NCBI GenBank assembly: GCA_964620045.1
Contig: CAZUJL010000017.1
Coordinates: 20,185-84,184, forward strand
Length of the DNA: 64,000 nucleotides
Direction of reading: 5' to 3'
Source: VFKU01 sp964620045
Lineage (GTDB): Bacteria; Hydrogenedentota; Hydrogenedentia; Hydrogenedentales; GCA-2746185
Part shown: positions 35,186 through 43,035 of the stretch, piece after piece
Layout of the letters: every line of letters starts with the position of its first letter
Numbering within the stretch: the first letter of the stretch is position 1
The notes under the pieces: generated by a model
Seen by the model: only the letters and a program-made list of their open reading frames with translations
The model's database searches: none
What the model was told of the DNA's origin: nothing
Made by a program: the position numbers and the translations under genes

Positions 35186-35967
35186 GGTGCCTCGCTTTCC
35201 GCGCGCACGATGAAGGTGCCGCCTTGCGTGCGCGGGCCGTCGCCCAGTAGTGGTTCGAAGCGGTACTCCTTCAGGGCGCGCGCGGCGCTGCGCACGAGGT
35301 CGGTGGTTTCCGACAACGGGTTGAAACTCTCCGTCACGACGCCGTCGCGGTTCACGCGAAAGACGAGTGTGATCGGTTCGGCCAGTGCTTCCGGCGCGAC
35401 GCCCCACAGGGCCTCGATCGGTTGGACAGTCAATACTTTTCGATCGGTCGGCTCGGACAGCCACTCGATATAGGCTTCGAAGCCCGGTGCTGGACGGCTG
35501 ACGGGCGTGGGTTTCGCGGGGCGATCCTCGCTGGGGCCGAAGGTGAGCCGCGAGAGCGTTTCGGCCAGTGTGCCGAAGCCGCCTTCGAGTGCGCTGGCCG
35601 GTTCGTCCGGTTTGCCGAAGAGTTCATCGAAGCGCGAGCGCGTGAGGAGGGCCTCTTGTCGCATGCGCAGGCGTTCCATGGAATCGAAACGCAGCGCGGG
35701 TAATTCGATCGACGGAAGCGCGGCGGCCACGGTGGATTCCGCCGCGGCGAAATCCGGCCCGGTGAGGTTGATCTGCTCGCCGTTTGGCCGTGCGCTGACG
35801 GGCGCGGTGACGATGGCGGGCGTTTCGACAATGCCGACGCTGAAATATTCGATGTCCTTGCGCGGGAATTCGAACACGATGCTGAACAATGTTACGGCCG
35901 ACAGGTGCAATCCGAGAGACGCCAACAGCGCGCGCATGAAGATGCGATCGCGGAGGACGGCGATCAT
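35182..35967 (-). CDS. TonB-like energy transducer protein
   Basis: 261 residues: one N-terminal transmembrane helix (RALLASLGLHLSAVTLFSIVF, with the SxxxH-like arrangement of TonB anchors), a long extended linker, and a C-terminal domain of about 90 residues containing EPITLVFRVNRDGVVTESFNPLSETTDLVRSAARALKEYRFEPL, which matches the TonB C-terminal/AgmX-type fold. It should work with the ExbB and ExbD proteins encoded just upstream, transmitting proton-motive force to an outer-membrane receptor. It overlaps exbD by ATGA. Confidence 0.8.
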   Translation of the reverse strand: MIAVLRDRIFMRALLASLGLHLSAVTLFSIVFEFPRKDIEYFSVGIVETPAIVTAPVSARPNGEQINLTGPDFAAAESTVAAALPSIELPALRFDSMERLRMRQEALLTRSRFDELFGKPDEPASALEGGFGTLAETLSRLTFGPSEDRPAKPTPVSRPAPGFEAYIEWLSEPTDRKVLTVQPIEALWGVAPEALAEPITLVFRVNRDGVVTESFNPLSETTDLVRSAARALKEYRFEPLLGDGPRTQGGTFIVRAESEAP

Positions 35968-36401
35968 GGTTTTTGGGCGACCGGCTGTGCGCCGATGCCG
36001 AGGCGCTTGATGCCGGCGCTGTTCGCGATGCCGAGTACTTCCACCAGGCGGCCGGTATCCGTGCGCGCGTCGGTGCGGACGAGGAGCTGGATGTCTGGCT
36101 GTTTTTGCACGGCGGCCGACAGGCGTTCTGAGAGGACGGTCAGGTTCTGAATTTCTTCCGTGTCCACATAAATTTTGGTTTTCCCATCCGGTTCGTAGGT
36201 CAGGGTGACGGAGAGGTCTTTTTGTTCCAGTTCGGACGCGCCTTCCGCGGTCGGCATTTCTATTTGGATGGAGTTTTGCACGACGAAGGTGGACGAGAGC
36301 ATGAAGAACAGCAGGAGATTGAACATCACGTCGATCATGGACGTGAGATTCAGGGTAATGGTGGGGGATTGGCGGCGCCGGGATCGCCTGTGGAATTTCA
36401 T
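35964..36401 (-). CDS. exbD: ExbD/TolR-family biopolymer transport protein
   Basis: 145 residues with a single membrane helix near residues 20-42 carrying the essential aspartate in LTSMIDVMFNLLLFFMLSSTF, then a periplasmic ExbD domain (PDIQLLVRTDARTDTGRLVEVLGIANSAGI). It forms the ExbB-ExbD proton-driven motor. It lies nine bases after exbB and overlaps the tonB-like gene by four bases. Confidence 0.93.
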   Translation of the reverse strand: MKFHRRSRRRQSPTITLNLTSMIDVMFNLLLFFMLSSTFVVQNSIQIEMPTAEGASELEQKDLSVTLTYEPDGKTKIYVDTEEIQNLTVLSERLSAAVQKQPDIQLLVRTDARTDTGRLVEVLGIANSAGIKRLGIGAQPVAQKP

Positions 36402-36410
36402 GGCCAGTCC

Positions 36411-37058
36411 TCAGTGCGCGTCGCGGTCGCGGTCCTTGGTGAGCAGGTCGGTGAGTTCCGACGCGCTGGATTCCATTTCGAGCACCATGTTGTCCACGCG
36501 GCTGACATAATAATTATGAATCACGAGCACCGGAATGGCCACCGCGAGTCCGGCGAAGGTCGTGATCAGCGCGTTTCCGATACCTTCCGCGAGATCGCTT
36601 GGATTCACCAAGCCCTGCTTGTTTTTGATTTGCTCGAAGGCAATCAGCATGCCCTGCACCGTGCCGAGCAGGCCGAGCAACGGCCCGATGTTGGCGCAGG
36701 TGGCGAGCGCGGAGAGGAAACGTTCGAGCCGGGGGACTTCGAGGCTGCCGGCGTTTTCGAGCGCCTCGCGGATGTCTTCCTTAGGGCGATCGTGCTTGAG
36801 CAGACCGGCTTTCAGGATGCGCGCGACGGGCGCGTCGGCCTCATCGCAAATGCGAACGGCTTCATCGGGTTTGCCCTGGCGCAGGATGGTGCGCACGGTG
36901 TCCATGAGCTCGCGCGTGTCGATGGTCGCGCGGCGCAATACGAAGAAGCGTTCAAATGCGATGGCGAGCGCGACGATCGACGTGGCCAGGATCGGCCACA
37001 TGATCACGCCGCCCGCGCGGAACCATTCAAAAAGTGTGACGGTTTCTGTGGACGGCAC
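36411..37058 (-). CDS. exbB: ExbB/TolQ/MotA-family proton channel protein
   Basis: 215 residues from a GTG at 37058, which follows GGGGG by six bases. An N-terminal helix (WPILATSIVALAIAFERFF) and the paired helices with TCANIGPLLGLLGTVQGMLIAF and GLAVAIPVLVIHNYY are the MotA/TolQ/ExbB signature. A track start at 37160 would extend into argB and is not needed. It begins 25 bp after argB on the same strand, so the motor genes may be co-transcribed with arginine genes. Confidence 0.9.
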   Translation of the reverse strand: MPSTETVTLFEWFRAGGVIMWPILATSIVALAIAFERFFVLRRATIDTRELMDTVRTILRQGKPDEAVRICDEADAPVARILKAGLLKHDRPKEDIREALENAGSLEVPRLERFLSALATCANIGPLLGLLGTVQGMLIAFEQIKNKQGLVNPSDLAEGIGNALITTFAGLAVAIPVLVIHNYYVSRVDNMVLEMESSASELTDLLTKDRDRDAH

Positions 37059-37083
37059 TGTTATCCCCCGCACCCACGCGTGA

Positions 37084-37983
37084 TCAGTGGGTGACCAGCG
37101 TGCCCAGGCCGGCCTGCGTGAAGATTTCGACGAGGAGCGCGTGCGGCACGCGTCCGTCAATTATATGGGTGCGGTGGACGCCGTAATCAAGCGCCTTGTG
37201 GCAGGCTTCGATCTTCGGGATCATACCGCCCGCGATCACACCGCGCTGCTTGAGGTCTTCCACTTCGGCGTAGCGCAAGTGGCGAATGAGCGAGTTGTCG
37301 TCGTTCACTTCGCGCAGCAGGCCGGGCTGATCGGTGAGGAAGATGAGTTTCTCGGCGCGGATGGCGGCGGCGATCTCGCCCGCGGCGGTGTCCGCGTTCA
37401 CGTTCCAGGTGCGGCCTTCGCGATCGGTGGCGATCGGCGCTACGACGGGGATGAAGCCGGATTGCGTGAGGGTGTTGATGATTTTGAAGTGCACCGTGAC
37501 AATCTCGCCGACGTTGCCGAGATCTACGCCGTCGTCTCCGATGATTTTTTGCGCGTGCATCAGGTTGCCGTCTTTGCCGGAGAGGCCGACGGCGTCGCCA
37601 CCGGCCTGATTGATCAGCGTGACGATGTCTTTGTTCGTGCTGCCGGCGAGCACCATCTCGACTGTCGCGATGGTCTCGTTGTCGGTCACGCGCAGGCCGT
37701 TATGGAATTTCGATGGAATGTTCAGGCGCTTGAGCATGCGCGTGATGTCGGGGCCGCCGCCGTGCACGACGACGGGATTGATGCCGACGTATTTCATCAG
37801 CACGATGTCTTCGGCCGTGAGCCGGCGAATCGCGGGATCTTCCATTGCCGCGCCGCCGTATTTCACCACGACGGTCTTGCCCGCGAACTCGCGGATGTAG
37901 GGCAGCGCCTCCACCAAAACGCCGGCCTTCGAGATGAAGCTTTTCATCTGCCGGGGGGAGAGGGTGTGCGTGCTGTCGTTCAT
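37084..37983 (-). CDS. argB: acetylglutamate kinase
   Basis: 299 residues of the amino acid kinase family, second step of arginine synthesis. Signatures include VVVKYGGAAM near residue 36, VVVHGGGPDITRML near residue 70, and the C-terminal ATP-binding region with GGMIPKIEAC. It phosphorylates N-acetylglutamate. An N-terminal extension (SFISKAGVLVEALPYIREF) is like that of arginine-sensitive, hexameric forms, so feedback inhibition is likely. It is the third gene of argC-argJ-argB, one base after the argJ stop. Confidence 0.97.
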   Translation of the reverse strand: MNDSTHTLSPRQMKSFISKAGVLVEALPYIREFAGKTVVVKYGGAAMEDPAIRRLTAEDIVLMKYVGINPVVVHGGGPDITRMLKRLNIPSKFHNGLRVTDNETIATVEMVLAGSTNKDIVTLINQAGGDAVGLSGKDGNLMHAQKIIGDDGVDLGNVGEIVTVHFKIINTLTQSGFIPVVAPIATDREGRTWNVNADTAAGEIAAAIRAEKLIFLTDQPGLLREVNDDNSLIRHLRYAEVEDLKQRGVIAGGMIPKIEACHKALDYGVHRTHIIDGRVPHALLVEIFTQAGLGTLVTH

Positions 37984-37984
37984 G

Positions 37985-39190
37985 TTAGGTCCGGTAATCC
38001 GCGTTGATGCTTACGTAATCGTGGCTGAGATCCGAGGTCCAGAAAATGGCGTCGCCGGGGCCATCGCCGAGCCCGACGGTGATCGTGAATTCCGGCCGCT
38101 GCATCACGGCCGCCGCGTCCGTCTCGGCGTACTGAGCGCCCAAGCCACCCTTGCAGACTTGCACATCGCCGAGCCAGATGTCGAGTTCGGCGGGGTCGAA
38201 CTCCACGCCGGAATAGCCCGCGGCGCACGCGATGCGGCCCCAGTTCGGGTCCTGGCCGAAAAACGCCGTCTTGCAGAGCATGGAGTTGCCGATGGAACGC
38301 GCGACGGTCTTGGCGTCTTCCGCGGAGTCGGCGCCGCGCACGTGGATTTCGACGAATTTCGTGACGCCTTCGCCGTCTTTCACGATCCAGTGGGCCATAT
38401 CGGTGCAGAGCTGCGTGAGCGCCGCGCCGAATTGGTCGGCTTCCTTTGAGCGCGCGCCGATGGCGGGGATGCCGCTGGCGCCGTTCGCGAGGATCAGCAC
38501 GGTGTCGCTGGTGCTCATGTCGTTGTCGATGCCGACGCGGTTGAAGGAATTTTGTACGGCCTCGTACAGCAATCCGTGCAGCACTTCCGGCGCGAACGCG
38601 GCGTCGGTCGTGAGGATGGAGATCATGGTCGCGAGGTTCGGCGAGATCATGCCGGCGCCCTTCGCGATCGCGCCGATGCGCACAGGCCGGCCGCCTATCG
38701 TGATCTCGATCGATTTTTCTTTCGCCGTCTTATCGGTCGTCATGATGGCTTCGGCGGCTTGCGCGCTGCCATCGCGCACGAGCGATGCGGCGCAGTGGTC
38801 CACGCCCTTCGCGATGCGATCCATGGGAAGCGGCACGCCGATGACGCCGGTGCTGAGGATGCAGACCTGATCCGCCGGCACGCCGAGTTTTCCGCCGACG
38901 CGGTCGGCCGTGGCGCGCACGTCGTCCATGCCACGCTTGCCGGTGGCGGCGTTTGCGTTGCCGCTGTTGATGAAGATCGCGCGCGCGGCTTCGCGCGAGC
39001 AGACCTGCTGGTTCCAGATCACGGGGGGCGACTTCAGCACGTTTTGCGTGAACATGCCGGCGACTTCGGCGACGCGATCGCTGACGATCAGCGTGCAGTC
39101 GCGCTTTTTCGAGGTGAGCTTAATCGTCGCGTTCACGCCCGCGGCCAGGTAGCCCTGCGGCGCGCAAATTCCACCCGGCACCGTCTTCAT
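37985..39190 (-). CDS. argJ: bifunctional glutamate N-acetyltransferase/ornithine acetyltransferase
   Basis: 401 residues from the ATG at 39190, which overlaps the argC stop as ATGA. The self-cleavage and nucleophile region is KGAGMISPNLATMISILTTDAAF, with cleavage expected before the Thr of ATM. Other signatures are FINSGNANAATGKRG, GVIGVPLPM and the C-terminal FGQDPNWGRI. It recycles the acetyl group from acetylornithine to glutamate, so separate argA or argE functions may be unnecessary. A longer start at 39253 is not supported. Confidence 0.96.
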   Translation of the reverse strand: MKTVPGGICAPQGYLAAGVNATIKLTSKKRDCTLIVSDRVAEVAGMFTQNVLKSPPVIWNQQVCSREAARAIFINSGNANAATGKRGMDDVRATADRVGGKLGVPADQVCILSTGVIGVPLPMDRIAKGVDHCAASLVRDGSAQAAEAIMTTDKTAKEKSIEITIGGRPVRIGAIAKGAGMISPNLATMISILTTDAAFAPEVLHGLLYEAVQNSFNRVGIDNDMSTSDTVLILANGASGIPAIGARSKEADQFGAALTQLCTDMAHWIVKDGEGVTKFVEIHVRGADSAEDAKTVARSIGNSMLCKTAFFGQDPNWGRIACAAGYSGVEFDPAELDIWLGDVQVCKGGLGAQYAETDAAAVMQRPEFTITVGLGDGPGDAIFWTSDLSHDYVSINADYRT

Positions 39191-40200
39191 ATGGTCATGC
39201 CTCCAAACAGCAGGCCGTCCGTCTCCAGCAGGCCGAACATCAGGTTCATGCACTGGATCGCCATGCCGGCCGTGCCGCCCATGAGGTTGTCCACGGCGCT
39301 GACGATGATGAGGTTTCCGGTGCGCGCATCGTGTTGCCAGCCTATATCCACGAAGTTCGTCGCGCGCACGTCGGTGACCATGGGGAACTTGCCCTCACCG
39401 AGGACGCGCACGAAGGGTTCGTTTTTATAGACGGCGTAACACGCGTCGAGATCGACTTTCACGCTCGGGCGGATCGTGATCGTGCTGAGGATGCCGCGCG
39501 TGTAGGGCGCGACGTGCGGGGTGAACTGCACCTGGAAGTCGCCGCCGAGTTCTTGCTCGATCTCGGGCACGTGGCGGTGGCTGGTGACGCCGTAGGCCCA
39601 GACGTTTTCGTTCATCTCGGGGAAGTGGAAGTGTTGCTTCATGCCGCGGCCCGCGCCGGAGACGCCGGAGACTGAATCGATCACGACGGGGACGGAGGGT
39701 TTCGCGAGGGGGAGGAGCGGCCGGAGCGGCACGAGCGCGCTGATGGGATAACAACCGGGGCCGGCGACGAGGTTCGCTTTCTTGAGTTGCTCGCGGTAGA
39801 ACGGCGCGAGGCCGTATACGCTTTCTTTCAGCAGCGCGGGCGCTACGTGGTCGACTTTATACGTCGATTTCCACATCGCGGGGTCTTTGAGCCGGAAATC
39901 CGGACCGAGATCGATCACTCGTGCGCCGGCCGCCCAGAGCGCCGCCGCGATCGCCATGCTCTCCGTGCCCGGCGCGCCGATGTAGACCACGTCGCACTTC
40001 TTCGCGAGCGCGGCGGCGTCGAAGGTTTCGAGCACGACGTCGGTCAGTTTGCCGAAACCTGGCACGACCTCGGCCAGCGGCTGGCCGGCGGCCGTGGTGG
40101 AGGCCGCGGCGACCAATTTGGCCTGCGGATGAGCACAGAGCAGCCGCAACAGCTCGCGGCCGCCATACCCGGTGACGCCTACAATGCCTACACGTATCAC
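39187..40200 (-). CDS. argC: N-acetyl-gamma-glutamyl-phosphate reductase
   Basis: 337 residues, with the N-terminal NADP fold GVTGYGGRELLRLL, the catalytic cysteine in AGPGCYPISA near residue 147 and the conserved SGAGRGMKQHFHF-like segment. It reduces N-acetylglutamyl phosphate to the semialdehyde. It is the first gene of the arginine operon; nothing resembling an ARG box was recognised in the 122-bp gap before it. Confidence 0.97.
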   Translation of the reverse strand: MIRVGIVGVTGYGGRELLRLLCAHPQAKLVAAASTTAAGQPLAEVVPGFGKLTDVVLETFDAAALAKKCDVVYIGAPGTESMAIAAALWAAGARVIDLGPDFRLKDPAMWKSTYKVDHVAPALLKESVYGLAPFYREQLKKANLVAGPGCYPISALVPLRPLLPLAKPSVPVVIDSVSGVSGAGRGMKQHFHFPEMNENVWAYGVTSHRHVPEIEQELGGDFQVQFTPHVAPYTRGILSTITIRPSVKVDLDACYAVYKNEPFVRVLGEGKFPMVTDVRATNFVDIGWQHDARTGNLIIVSAVDNLMGGTAGMAIQCMNLMFGLLETDGLLFGGMTI

Positions 40201-40322
40201 GTCTGGACTCCGTGGGAAGGCGCGGATTATATCCGCCGTTTTCCCGATTCTGCAAACCTAAATGGTTACAAATGAGGGGCGCATGCGTACTTGGGGCTTC
40301 GAACAATTCTAAGATTAAGATT

Positions 40323-41354
40323 CTAGTGAACTGGGAACCACTGTTGTTTCTCGATTTGGTACTTCAAGATCTCTCGTTTGTCTATCGGGATGCGTGGACC
40401 TTCAGTAGCAAGCAATTTTGGGAGAAATTGATTGTGACAGAGCTGTGCATTCCATACCTGCCCGTTGTTGATGGAGGCATCGACCAAAGATAGGAGTTCG
40501 CTATTAGTAAGCAATGGGAAGTAGTTTACAAGCGGACGCATTGCAGCTTCGGCTCCGCGATATGAACGCGCATTTTCTACATCTCGAATCATTGGCGGGA
40601 GAATTGTCCGGGGAAATCTGTTGACCAATGGCAGAATTACCAAATCGAATGTGGGACCATCTGTCGGAATTCTTCTTCCTTGCAGGTGCGAGATAAATCC
40701 ATATGGAACTGTATCGTCGATTTGTAGCGGAACAATGGCAACTCCCTGTCGTAAAACGACAGATCCGATTTCTTGGGATGCCCAGTCCGAGGCTCGGAAA
40801 TTCTTACTTAGTATCGGAACAAAGACTTCACAAATTTTTAACTCCGCCAGTATGCGATTTTTCCACTCCTCCGATACCTGAATGTCATCGTGAGCAAGGA
40901 ATCCGCTTATTCCATGTTTCTCCAGCAGGCTCTTGACTTGCGCTGCTGTCGATTTATCGACCGATGAGTAGCTGATGAAAGCGGAGATTTCCGGTTTGCC
41001 GTCATCGACGTTGAGTGGGCTTGGGTCGTCGCTCGGTTTGTTCACTGTAGTCGTTTCTTCTCTCAAGCGATCGATGATTGGGACTAATTCGGCTTTCAAG
41101 TCGTAAGCTTCTGTTATGAAATCTGGATTGAGATTTAAGCGCGTAAGCTCGGCGTCGATTTCGGGTTTTTTCAATCGTCGAACTGCTGCAACAAAGCGCT
41201 TCGCAATTTCCCGGAAACTATACAAGTACGCCGTCTGCTTGTCTGGATCGTCGCTAGGGCCGCAATTGCCTAGGGGGAATTGTTCGAGTTCATCAGCTAG
41301 ATCAAGCAACTTCGGAGGGACGTCCCTCCGAACATCAGGATTACTGTCGCTCAA
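40323..41354 (-). CDS. TIR-domain protein, candidate NADase effector of a HigBA-linked operon
   Basis: 343 residues from a TTG at 41354 with GGAG seven bases upstream, overlapping the higA stop by 14 bases. Residues 1-120 are a helical, charged region of no known family. Residues about 124-245 form a TIR domain (SAFISYSSVDK; GISGFLAHDDIQVSEEW; FVPILSKNFRASDW). E195 in DWASQEIG lies where the catalytic glutamate of SARM1-type NADases is found. A C-terminal helical region of about 95 residues follows. Known: bacterial TIR proteins often kill infected cells by degrading NAD. Base use is AT-rich relative to the neighbouring arg genes. Activity and phage role are inference. Confidence 0.85.
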   Translation of the reverse strand: MSDSNPDVRRDVPPKLLDLADELEQFPLGNCGPSDDPDKQTAYLYSFREIAKRFVAAVRRLKKPEIDAELTRLNLNPDFITEAYDLKAELVPIIDRLREETTTVNKPSDDPSPLNVDDGKPEISAFISYSSVDKSTAAQVKSLLEKHGISGFLAHDDIQVSEEWKNRILAELKICEVFVPILSKNFRASDWASQEIGSVVLRQGVAIVPLQIDDTVPYGFISHLQGRRIPTDGPTFDLVILPLVNRFPRTILPPMIRDVENARSYRGAEAAMRPLVNYFPLLTNSELLSLVDASINNGQVWNAQLCHNQFLPKLLATEGPRIPIDKREILKYQIEKQQWFPVH

Positions 41355-41646
41355 GTGTGATCTCCACGTCTCCCTCTGGAAACCGAGCGGCTATGACCAA
41401 TTCCGCGCCCAATCCCTCTACGTATTTCGAGAGAGTTTTGAGTAGCATGTCTGGTTGCTGTTCAAGCTTTGAAATTGCTGCTTGGGACACGCCGAGATAC
41501 TCGGCCAGTTCGCGCTGAGTTTTGTCCACGGCCTTGCGTAGCTCGGCCAGCCGGATTTCGTCCAGCAGCACTTTCGCGCGCGCCTCAATCCGGTCACGAC
41601 GTTCGCGGGGCATCTTGTCGAATAGTTGGTTAATTGGGCGTGCCAT
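41341..41646 (-). CDS. higA: HigA-like XRE-family antitoxin/transcription regulator
   Basis: 101 residues from the ATG at 41646, which overlaps the toxin stop by one base (TGATG). A Cro/C1 helix-turn-helix is visible in RELAEYLGVSQAAISKLEQQ near residue 50, preceded by a helical stretch (ERRDRIEARAKVLLDEI). In HigBA-type systems the toxin gene comes first, as here, and HigA both neutralises HigB and represses the promoter. The tail extends over the start of the TIR gene, tying its translation to the TIR protein. Confidence 0.88.
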   Translation of the reverse strand: MARPINQLFDKMPRERRDRIEARAKVLLDEIRLAELRKAVDKTQRELAEYLGVSQAAISKLEQQPDMLLKTLSKYVEGLGAELVIAARFPEGDVEITLERQ

Positions 41647-42005
41647 CAGCGTAATCCTTCTCGTTCTAGTTCCTGCAAATGGTGGTCGTATATTTTGTCT
41701 GCTGCGCGAACAAATTCCTCGTACCACCGGTCATTTCCAGTCTTGTCGCCGCCGATGAGTAGGATGGCGACGCGCCTCGGATCGAATGCGTACAAAATGC
41801 GAAACGGCCTTCCTTGATGCTGCACGCGCAATTCACGCATGTGGCCGTGTTTTGACCCCGCGATACCAGAGCTATGTGGATGAGCAAGCGCCACTCCTTG
41901 ATCCATCAACATTCGAATTGATACCGCAATGCTATCTTGCTCGGCTTCGGTGAGTTCATCGAACCAATCAGAGAACTCGTCCGTATACTCGACTTCCCAA
42001 CTCAT
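41646..42005 (-). CDS. higB: HigB/RelE-type toxin (phage-derived Gp49-like)
   Basis: 119 residues. The RelE/HigB fold pattern is visible: EVEYTDEFSDWFDELTEAEQDSI at the N-terminus, then HSSGIAGSKHGHMRELRVQHQGRPFRILYAFDPRRVAILLIGGDKTGNDRWYEEFVRAADKIY (seen in pieces, with the RVQHQG-RPFRILYAF and LLIGGDKTG strands). Such toxins are ribosome-dependent mRNA interferases. The ATG at 42005 has no good ribosome site; its upstream region holds a palindrome and a -10-like TATAAT three bases before the ATG. Confidence 0.88.
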   Translation of the reverse strand: MSWEVEYTDEFSDWFDELTEAEQDSIAVSIRMLMDQGVALAHPHSSGIAGSKHGHMRELRVQHQGRPFRILYAFDPRRVAILLIGGDKTGNDRWYEEFVRAADKIYDHHLQELEREGLR

Positions 42006-42010
42006 AAAAT

Positions 42011-42028
42011 TATAACCATCAAGTTATA
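42011..42028. promoter_or_regulatory. palindromic operator upstream of higB
   Basis: TATAAC, six bases and GTTATA form a perfect inverted repeat six bases before the higB ATG; on the minus strand it also overlaps a TTGCAG-18-TATAAT promoter-like pair. It fits autorepression by HigA. Confidence 0.5.
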
Positions 42029-42097
42029 TATCCTGCAAGTTATTTTATTGAGCCAACGAGAGAATACTAATAGTTACGTAAGGCAGCCACAAAAAGT

Positions 42098-42127
42098 AAC
42101 GGCCGGCGGAGGCATCCGCCGGCCGTT
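42098..42127 (-). terminator. intrinsic terminator after the cytochrome c gene
   Basis: A perfect 13-bp stem (arms 42098-42110 and 42115-42127, four-base loop) is followed on the minus strand by ACTTTTTG. It lies 26 bp after the cytochrome stop and insulates the higBA promoter. Confidence 0.82.
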
Positions 42128-42152
42128 GTGTTTTCGTTGGTTGGTTACGTGA

Positions 42153-42830
42153 TTACAGCGTGCTCATTTTGCTCGTGTCGAGGATGCCGGCTTCGACGAT
42201 GATCTGGCGGAACTCGTCGTGCGGGAGTTCTTTGAGGCTGAGCAGGAAGGCGACGATGTTGTCGACGTCGGCGTCGGTGAGCGTGACGAGTTTGTAGGCG
42301 GGGTCGACTTTCGTGTCGCCGGCCTTGGCCTTCGCGGCCATCTCGACTTTCTGCTTGACGATCGCCTTTAGTTCTTCGGCGGTCTTCTTCGTGTTGCGCA
42401 GCGCGGGGGCCGGTTTGGCGTCGGTGCCGCCGAAGCTGTTGGGCGTGTGGCAAACCACACAGTTGCCGACGGCGATACCCTCTTCATCCGGCCAGGCGCG
42501 CAGGAAGTCCTTGTAGCCCAGGTATTCGGGCATGCCGAAGCCTTTGACGTCCTTCAACTGAATGCGGCCTTCCATGTTCGAGAGGCGGCTGAAAATAACG
42601 TTACCGCCGTACTGTTCGGGGCTTTCGCCCGTCGTCGGGCCGATGGGCACGCGGTTCAGGTAGGTGAAGGCGTCGTAGGGGGACGTCATGCCGTTCTTGA
42701 GGCGGTGGATATGGAGTTCTTCCTCCACACTTTGTTTTTCTTGCGCGTATGTTTGTTGCGTGGACCACATGATTCCGACCCCGAGGATCGTGGCTGCACA
42801 CGCACTGGCTATTGCCGCTAAACGCTTCAT
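42153..42830 (-). CDS. exported monoheme c-type cytochrome
   Basis: 225 residues from the ATG at 42830 with GGGAGGAG upstream. A signal peptide (AAIASACAATILGVGIMW...TYAQ) precedes a region with HIHRLKNGMTSPYDAFTYLN. One heme site CVVCH lies near residue 120. The C-terminal LTDADVDNIVAFLLSLKELP is the usual last helix of class I cytochrome c domains. It is a periplasmic electron carrier; the partner is not visible. It is divergent from rarA. Confidence 0.85.
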   Translation of the reverse strand: MKRLAAIASACAATILGVGIMWSTQQTYAQEKQSVEEELHIHRLKNGMTSPYDAFTYLNRVPIGPTTGESPEQYGGNVIFSRLSNMEGRIQLKDVKGFGMPEYLGYKDFLRAWPDEEGIAVGNCVVCHTPNSFGGTDAKPAPALRNTKKTAEELKAIVKQKVEMAAKAKAGDTKVDPAYKLVTLTDADVDNIVAFLLSLKELPHDEFRQIIVEAGILDTSKMSTL

Positions 42831-43035
42831 GATGGTTGGCTCCTCCCGGTAGAGCGTTACATAATGGTTTCCGAAACGCCTTTTTTCCGACCGGAATAAC
42901 AAACGGTTCGCCGATTCATTCTGTCACACACCTTGGCCGTGCACCGTGCCCCATATCTATTCCCCGCGCCATTACGCCCCATTGCGGAGTTTGCGGCGCG
43001 TTGTTTGGCCGCCGCGCAGTGGGTACGCTAGCGGG

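Noticed and set aside
35964..37058. Flagellar MotAB pair
   Set aside because: The second protein has the ExbD/TolR fold with a short periplasmic domain, not the OmpA-like domain of MotB, and a TonB-like gene follows.
40323..41354. Thoeris, CBASS or Pycsar assignment for the TIR gene
   Set aside because: No ThsA-like, cyclase or CD-NTase partner lies next to it; only HigBA is adjacent.
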